A DNA stretch of 64,000 nucleotides, from positions 44,779,695 through 44,843,694 of the forward strand of contig CM049316.1 in NCBI GenBank assembly GCA_026874595.1, read 5' to 3'. A model generated the notes under the pieces. That model had not been told where the DNA came from, did no database searches, and saw only the letters and a list, made by a program, of their open reading frames with translations. Every line of letters starts with the position of its first letter. Position 1 is the stretch's first letter. Below are positions 58,746 through 64,000 of this stretch, piece by piece. The stretch comes from Sipunculus nudus (lineage: Eukaryota > Annelida > Sipuncula > Golfingiida > Sipunculidae). A program made the position numbers and the translations under genes.

Positions 58746-58995
58746 ATCCAAGTATGAAAACTAGCCTTTTGTAAGAAAATCATTTGCAGTGAAACTAACA
58801 ATATAAGTCACCCGGACCTTATTTCTGGTTTGCCTGGAGGTTTGACTAGGATCTCTGTGAAAATTAAGTTAAAAGTTTCTAGAACAAACTGTTACGAATT
58901 GTGCACTGTTGATGACTGGACAGATGGAAGGAAAGACGATGGACAGTGTGATCACTATACCACTAATGACTTTCAGTCAGCTTAGCTGATAAAAC
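58746..58995 (+). mobile_element. H1-family 3' fragment, old
   Basis: ACCTTATTTCTGGTTT..., TTCTAGAACAAACTGTTACGAATTGTGC, a worn GGAC run, and ACTTTCAGTCAGCTTAGCTG as the last hairpin arm. Confidence 0.5.
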
Positions 58996-59740
58996 CAATG
59001 GAGTAATCAAGTAAAAAATTTGCTCTAAAATTCTGCGCAATAAGACAGCACATCTGTACAGGACCAACTTGATTTATTTCATTGAGAACATACACAAACT
59101 GATCATACTGAACAGTTAATCAGGTCAGAGATCAGAGGTAAGGTCATCAGGTCAGAGGTCAGGCATACATGCTTCAAAAGTATGAACACATTAAGATGGT
59201 TGACCAACACAGCTGCCTCCTAACAAACTACCACAGGTAAGTGAAAAGACTGATATGCAACACACTTGAAGATTAACATACCAATCTACAAAATCCTGAA
59301 ATAAATTAACCATTTTCCTCACAATTTATCAAAAAGACATTAAACATGGGGCATCAGATGGCACTGAATGTACATTTAAGGCAGATGTTTTGTGTTTGTA
59401 AAGCAATTTATCATACTACAAATTCTTCAAAAATATACATCTGCATCATCATTATACGTAATACAGATATTTATCTATTAAGCCTTCACATGAATCATTT
59501 TTTATATATTTGTGTTAGCAGATCAAGCAAAATAAACACGATAGAGATGGTTGGTGAATAGCTGGAATTATACCAGAAACATGCCAGAATCTCAAACATG
59601 AGCCATGCCCTATCAGATAAGATTTGTTTTCCTTTCATCAGTTGAGATCGCACATGCTCTTTTTTACATTGTAACAGACAAGATGTGACACTTGGTGTTA
59701 CTGATCACCAACAGATGTCACTAGTGTAGTGAAAAAGGAC
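58996..59740 (-). other. Probable 3' UTR of the minus-strand gene
   Basis: No mobile-element signature from about 59000 to the stop codon at 59741. An AATAAA on the minus strand at 59078-59073 is a plausible polyadenylation signal, giving a 3' UTR of about 0.7 kb that ends where the H1 cluster begins. Confidence 0.45.
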
Positions 59741-60469
59741 TTATACTGTGTCTTCCTGTCCATGGTCCTCGACTGGTAAACTTTCAGTGATGACGTTTAC
59801 TTTCTGTATCTGGAGGGAGCCAATGTTTATTTCATCCTGCTCACTGGCCGTCATCTCCCTCAATCCCAGCATTCCTTCTTCTGATTTCTCAAGTGCAGAA
59901 TCATCCTTCACTTCTACTACAGCGTGTTCTATTTGCTGCTGCAAAACACTCACTGATGCTAGGTCATCAACAGGCATTTGCTGGGTCTCAACTGTCTGTG
60001 CAATGGATACTGGTATTGTTGTATACCCAGCCCTGCTAACAGCCACCACACCAGCAACTTCGCTCGTGGAGGGCAACGCAACCACTGGCGCACCATCATG
60101 ACCTGTACCATGCATGGTGTGCTCAGAAATTTCCTGTCCACCCTGTAATGTACCTACATGGTCAACCTTTATTTCTGACTCTTTTACTAGAGACTGTTCA
60201 GAAACTTCCTCCGATTGTATTAACTCCACTTGTCCTTCCGAGCTGGCAGCTGTTATAACCTGTTCTACATTTGCCTCTGGGACCTGTGCTATGTCTGCCT
60301 GTGTGATGTACTGTATATAATACTGCCCAGTGTCCTGGGTACCGCTTGCTGCCAGCACAACCTCCTGTCCGCCCTCAGCAATCAATGTTGCCTGGTCTAG
60401 TATAACAAGACCTTCGCCCTGAGGGTCAGCCACTGCCAATGTGGGCCCTCCACCTGGAGACTCCACAGA
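59741..60469 (-). CDS. Last coding exon of an unidentified acidic protein (possible transcription factor tail)
   Basis: 242 codons plus TAA. The exon starts right after a TTTTTGCAG acceptor (60478-60470); the frame seems open a little further, but only because intron bases lack a stop, and there is no ATG at its start. The sequence is rich in Glu, Gln, Val and Ser, with repeated hydrophobic-Gln/Glu patches (EGLVILDQATLIAEGGQEVVL, then QYYIQYITQADIAQV and VEQVITAA). It contains no zinc finger, membrane segment or signal peptide. Such acidic Gln/Val-rich tails are typical of C-termini of C2H2 zinc-finger regulators, but the DNA-binding part, if any, is outside the window. The family is not recognised. 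Confidence 0.8.
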   Translation of the reverse strand, partial: SVESPGGGPTLAVADPQGEGLVILDQATLIAEGGQEVVLAASGTQDTGQYYIQYITQADIAQVPEANVEQVITAASSEGQVELIQSEEVSEQSLVKESEIKVDHVGTLQGGQEISEHTMHGTGHDGAPVVALPSTSEVAGVVAVSRAGYTTIPVSIAQTVETQQMPVDDLASVSVLQQQIEHAVVEVKDDSALEKSEEGMLGLREMTASEQDEINIGSLQIQKVNVITESLPVEDHGQEDTV

Positions 60470-60854
60470 CTGCAAAAATCATAATATTGCAATTAATTAG
60501 GACAAAAAACTGGAGAGGCTAATGCCAAAGTTATAAAACAAGGACTCTGTCCATTTTAATTTTATCTGTATATTTTTTGGTCATTATTTTCAATTTAACA
60601 TTATTTGAAAAGTTCTTGATCTTAAATGTCATTAATTTGAAAATGTCAACATTATAAAGTGGAATAAAATAAAACCAGAAGAGACAAAAAGTGACACAGA
60701 GTTGCCAGAGTTTTAAAAATACCATTTAATTATGCATTTTTCTAGTTCTGCCTTGAGAACATTACATTTTTTATTAGAAAAAAATGTAAATACAAAAACT
60801 AGGTGGACAGGTATAGTGGAACAGAAAATAAACATCTGAACATAAACCTCGTAC
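60470..60854 (-). other. Intron between the last two coding exons
   Basis: Donor GTAC at 60854-60851 (CAG|GTACGAGG) and acceptor TTTTTGCAG ending at 60470, joining in phase 0. AT-rich, with no repeat family member. Confidence 0.7.
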
Positions 60855-60931
60855 CTGCTGTGATATATCAATTATCTGCTGTAGTGTGCTTACAGCTGTG
60901 GCTGGTTTCTCATTCATTTTGTCTTGAGGAA
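60855..60931 (-). CDS. Penultimate coding exon of the minus-strand gene
   Basis: 77 nt: two bases finish a codon begun in the upstream exon (G+TT, Val), then 25 codons, PQDKMNEKPATAVSTLQQIID and ISQQ. Acceptor ATATTTCAG precedes it and donor GTACGAGG follows it. The phases agree with both neighbours, which strongly supports the call although the exon is short. Confidence 0.75.
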
Positions 60932-63238
60932 CTGAAATATATAAGGAAAAGGCATTATAATTATTCATGTAAGGGAATTAAACGTGGTACCACACATAAA
61001 AACTAGATATTTTTTGGCACCGCAGGTGCCATAGTATCCCCAGACAATTAATCCCCCCCCCCTTTAAGAATAGGCCCCCATCTTCAGCAACAATTAATAT
61101 CAGACCACACTGATAGAAAAGGTCACTCTCATAGAAAAGGTCATGACCCAAATTTCAATATACATCATCCCCTAACCCATGTCTATGTATATGCATAACA
61201 TAAAAGAAATCTGTCCATTAGTTTTTGACTTAAAATGGTCACAGTACTGTTAAGTGGCAATGATGGGGTATTTAACGGCACAAAAACAAAAGAATAACAG
61301 GTGGCGCTACCAGTTTCCGGTACATGACAATAATATCCAAGATCTTTGATCAAGTTGATTTTTGGACCAATCCATGCATCCCTTATTGAGATATTAATGA
61401 TTTTGTGTAATTTTCACCATATATGGCAATATTCAAGGTCAAGGCCACTCTAATAGGAAAGGTCATGACCCCAATTTATATATACATCATCCCATAACCC
61501 ATGTCTATGTATATGCATAATATGAAAGAAATCTGTCTGATAGTTTTTGACTTATAATGCTCACAGTACTGTTAAGTGGCAATGATGGGGGTATTAAACG
61601 GCAGGAAAACAAGTAAAAGAATAACAGGTGACGCCACCTGTTTCCATAACATGACATTACTATCCAAGATCTTCAGTCAAGATGATTTTTGGACCAATCC
61701 ATGCATCCCTTATTGAGATATTAATGATTTTGTGTAATTTTCACCATATATGGCAATATTCAAGGTCAAGGCCACTCTAATAGGAAAGGTCATGACCCCA
61801 ATTTATATATACATCATCCCATAACCCATGTCTATGTATATGCATAATATGAAAGAAATCTGTCTGATAGTTTTTGACTTATAATGCTCACAGTACTGTT
61901 AAGTGGCAATGATGGTGGTATTAAACGGCAGGAAAACAAGTAAAAGAATAACAGGTGACGCCACCTGTTTCCATAACATGACATTACTATCCAAGATCTT
62001 CAGTCAAGATGATTTTTGGACCAATCCATGCATCCCTTATTGAGATATTAATGATTTTGTGTTATTTTCATCATATATGGCAATATTCAAGGTCAAGGCC
62101 ACTCTCATAGGAAAGGTCATGACCACAATTTAAAAAAATAACATCCCATAACCCATATCTATGTATATGCATAATATAAAAGAAATCTGTCCATTAGTTT
62201 TTGACTTATAATGCTCACAGTACTGTCAAGTGGCAATTTTGGGGGTATTAAACGGCACGAAAACAAGTAAAGAATAATAGGTGGCGCCACCAGTTTCAGG
62301 AACATGACAACCCTATCCATGATCTTCGATCAACTTGATTTTGGGATCAATCAATGCAAGATTTCTTGAGATATTTAAGAATTTGTGTGATTTTCCCCAA
62401 AATTGGACCTATTCAAGGTCAAGGACACTCTCCTAGTGAAGGTCATGACCTCATTTTAAATAGGCATCGTCCTCTCACCCATATCTATACATATACCAAG
62501 TTTGGTAAAGATCCGTGAAATATTTTTGGAGTTATCGAGCCAACAAGATTTATATGCAGCGGCGGCAGCGGCAGCGGGACCGGTATGAAAACATAGTATC
62601 CCCCGACTTTGTCTGGGGATACATATTATACACTAGTATAAGGTATATCATAATTCAGATTCCAGACCCATTTTCTTCTTCATTTATTAGAAATAAACCA
62701 AAGTACTCTTATGGTATTGTTTCCTAAAAGTAAATATTTTTATCCCAAATAATAAGCCAATCAAACACCATTAAACATTGTTTCTGATCAATGGCATTCA
62801 CAATTACATGCCTCAAACTAATTCTTTCATTACTACTATTGTACTACTACTACACCAATGTGATGAATGTATATATGACACCATTCTTAATACAGATTTG
62901 TACCACTTTATGCACATACAGGTAAGTATTTTTCATTAGGTATTAAGAAATATTTTATTTTTTAAGTTTTCCTTTTTTGATTTCATACAATGTTATAAGC
63001 TATTTTTAGAGTCAACCAAACAGTCTATGATAATTATAATAATATAAAAGGAAAAAAGTACTGGTATGAGAATAATGTAACATATTTTTGAATAAACAAT
63101 AATACATATTTTAGAGTCCTTGAAAATGCACTGCTGAAAGATCCATCTAAGCCTAACAAGGTTTCAATCGAATTAAATTGATAAAAAAAAAATCCATAAT
63201 ATGTGACTTGTAGAATCATAAACACTCCAACAACCTAC
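60932..63238 (-). other. 2.3-kb intron containing an H3 element
   Basis: From donor GTAGG (63238-63234) to acceptor CAG (60934-60932). Most of its right-centre is the 1.62-kb H3 element at 61003-62622. The remaining 62623-63238 is AT-rich and unassigned. Confidence 0.65.
61003..62622 (+). mobile_element. H3-family element, 1.6 kb, intronic
   Basis: Same ends as the 47286-54217 element: CTAGATATTTTTTGGCACC, GTATCCCCAGACA (61034-61046) and the identical terminal hairpin (62596-62622). The core is four to five about 327-bp units (landmark ATTCAAGGTC at 61431, 61758, 62085 and 62411) and no 287-bp satellite. AGGTCATGACCT occurs at 62440-62451. A short CGG/CAG run precedes the hairpin. It lies antisense to the host gene's intron. 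Confidence 0.75.
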
Positions 63239-63329
63239 CTGAATATCTGAGGGTCTGAAGTGCTGTTGTGGCATCCTCCTCCTCAGCAGAGGGAGCCACT
63301 GGGTTCTCCAGTTCTACGATCTGGAATTT
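63239..63329 (-). CDS. Upstream coding exon of the minus-strand gene
   Basis: 91 nt between acceptor TTTTGCAG and donor GTAGG: 30 codons, KFQIVELENPVAPSAEEEDA followed by TTALQTLRYS, plus one base that completes Val with the next exon. The acidic composition matches the terminal exon. The assumed entry phase (0) is the only one that leads through both downstream exons without a stop. Confidence 0.7.
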
Positions 63330-64000
63330 CTGCAAAAGTTAAATAAGAAAATGTCATATTAGGCAAAACAATTGTCTCCTGTATCTGATCATATTCTGAC
63401 CATGATTTCCTCACCAGGTTTTACATGCTAAAAAAGCATGTTTTGATTTTAAACTAGCTTGTTATCTTCATGTATTACTATTATCATCTTATGAAGCATA
63501 GTGTGTAAAGGTTCAAGAGCTGGACTGCTAGATTGTGGGTTTGCTTCCTGTTTGGACTGTCCACACCTAAAGATTCCTGATCAAATCTTAACCTCAAGGA
63601 GGAGCCCTCTCCACCCAGGAGAGAATTGGTACTGGCCATAGGTCACTCTCTACAATTGACCTTTGACCTTACGGATGAAAACGTCTCTGACACCAGCAGG
63701 GGATGCAGACTACTTTATTGGTCTTGGTTAACTGACCACGAGTCTTGCCTATCATAAACAACATGGTTGCGCCAATATGAGTGGACTGTCAGCTTGAGAG
63801 GTTGTGCTGAAATCCTCTGTTGCTTTTGTCAAACATGCATTAAAATCCAAACTTGTCATTATATTCGCCTCCACAGCAGTTCACCGGAAAAGGGCATACA
63901 TTATAAACCTTGAAATCAACAGCATCTTTGATTATCACTCATTCGTCACATGTGTTTTTGTTTGTATTTTGTTATATCAAGACATGTCACATACCACATA
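63330..64000. other. Probable intron of the minus-strand gene; nothing else seen
   Basis: AT-rich to mixed sequence. ATTGACCTTTGACCTTA near 63655 is another DR1-like half-site pair. No further exon could be recognised before the window ends, so the gene's 5' part lies beyond 64000. Confidence 0.45.

Noticed and set aside
60470-60475. Start codon at the beginning of the 59741-60469 exon
   Set aside because: The codon is TTG inside a splice acceptor (TTGCAG); the region is an internal-to-terminal exon, not a gene start.

Overview
This window looks like repeat-rich nuclear DNA from an invertebrate animal, most likely a mollusc (probably a bivalve). It is AT-rich and intron-bearing, with no operons, rRNA, tRNA genes or CRISPR. 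The guess rests on three things: degenerate LINEs, a tRNA-derived SINE, and many non-autonomous elements built like the bivalve 'pearl' / Helentron-associated (HINE) elements, with tandem-repeat cores, short tetranucleotide runs and terminal hairpins. The species cannot be named from the sequence.

Only a few host genes are visible. Two paralogous, intronless-CDS rhodopsin-class GPCRs lie about 14 kb apart on the + strand (24597-25679 and 39290-40357). The last three visible coding exons of a minus-strand gene lie at 63239-63329, 60855-60931 and 59741-60469; they join in frame into a 298-residue acidic tail of unknown family whose 5' part lies beyond the window. A CpG-rich start-exon candidate (9741 onward) and a CCAAT/GC-box region (15340-15960) may be promoters of genes not otherwise seen.

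Mobile DNA dominates. 3.7-9.4 kb: a full-length-looking L1/Tx1-type LINE with a gag-like ORF1 and an endonuclease-RT ORF2 broken by one stop and two frameshifts. 16.5-18.9 kb: a much older LINE with a zinc-motif C-terminus. Three copies of one SINE (18.96, 27.76 and 42.9 kb). 10.6-13.3, 19.9-22.0, 37.9-38.9 and 43.7-59.0 kb: a family here called H1, with a 5' GACCCATGGGTC palindrome followed by GCTCAGCTG, and a 3' hairpin with arms CTCAGCTGAC/GTCAGCTGAG preceded by GGAC/AGAC runs. 31.96-33.19 and 57.9-58.4 kb: family H2. 47.29-54.22 and 61.00-62.62 kb: family H3, with 13-bp inverted subterminal repeats GTATCCCCAGACA/TGTCTGGGGATAC and a 3' hairpin. 29.3-31.3 kb: two further tandem-core elements.

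The most striking structure is the 6.9-kb H3 element at 47286-54217. It sits inside an H1 element; an uninterrupted H1 copy at about 11.26 kb shows the empty site. It carries a satellite with three levels of organisation: about 144-bp half-units paired into about 287-bp monomers, with ten monomers making a 2870-bp block present twice almost without change. Each half-unit holds four nuclear-receptor-type half-sites in the same 0-1-2 spacing. I see no clearly new protein system; the novelty, if any, is in these hairpin-ended, response-element-bearing repeats.
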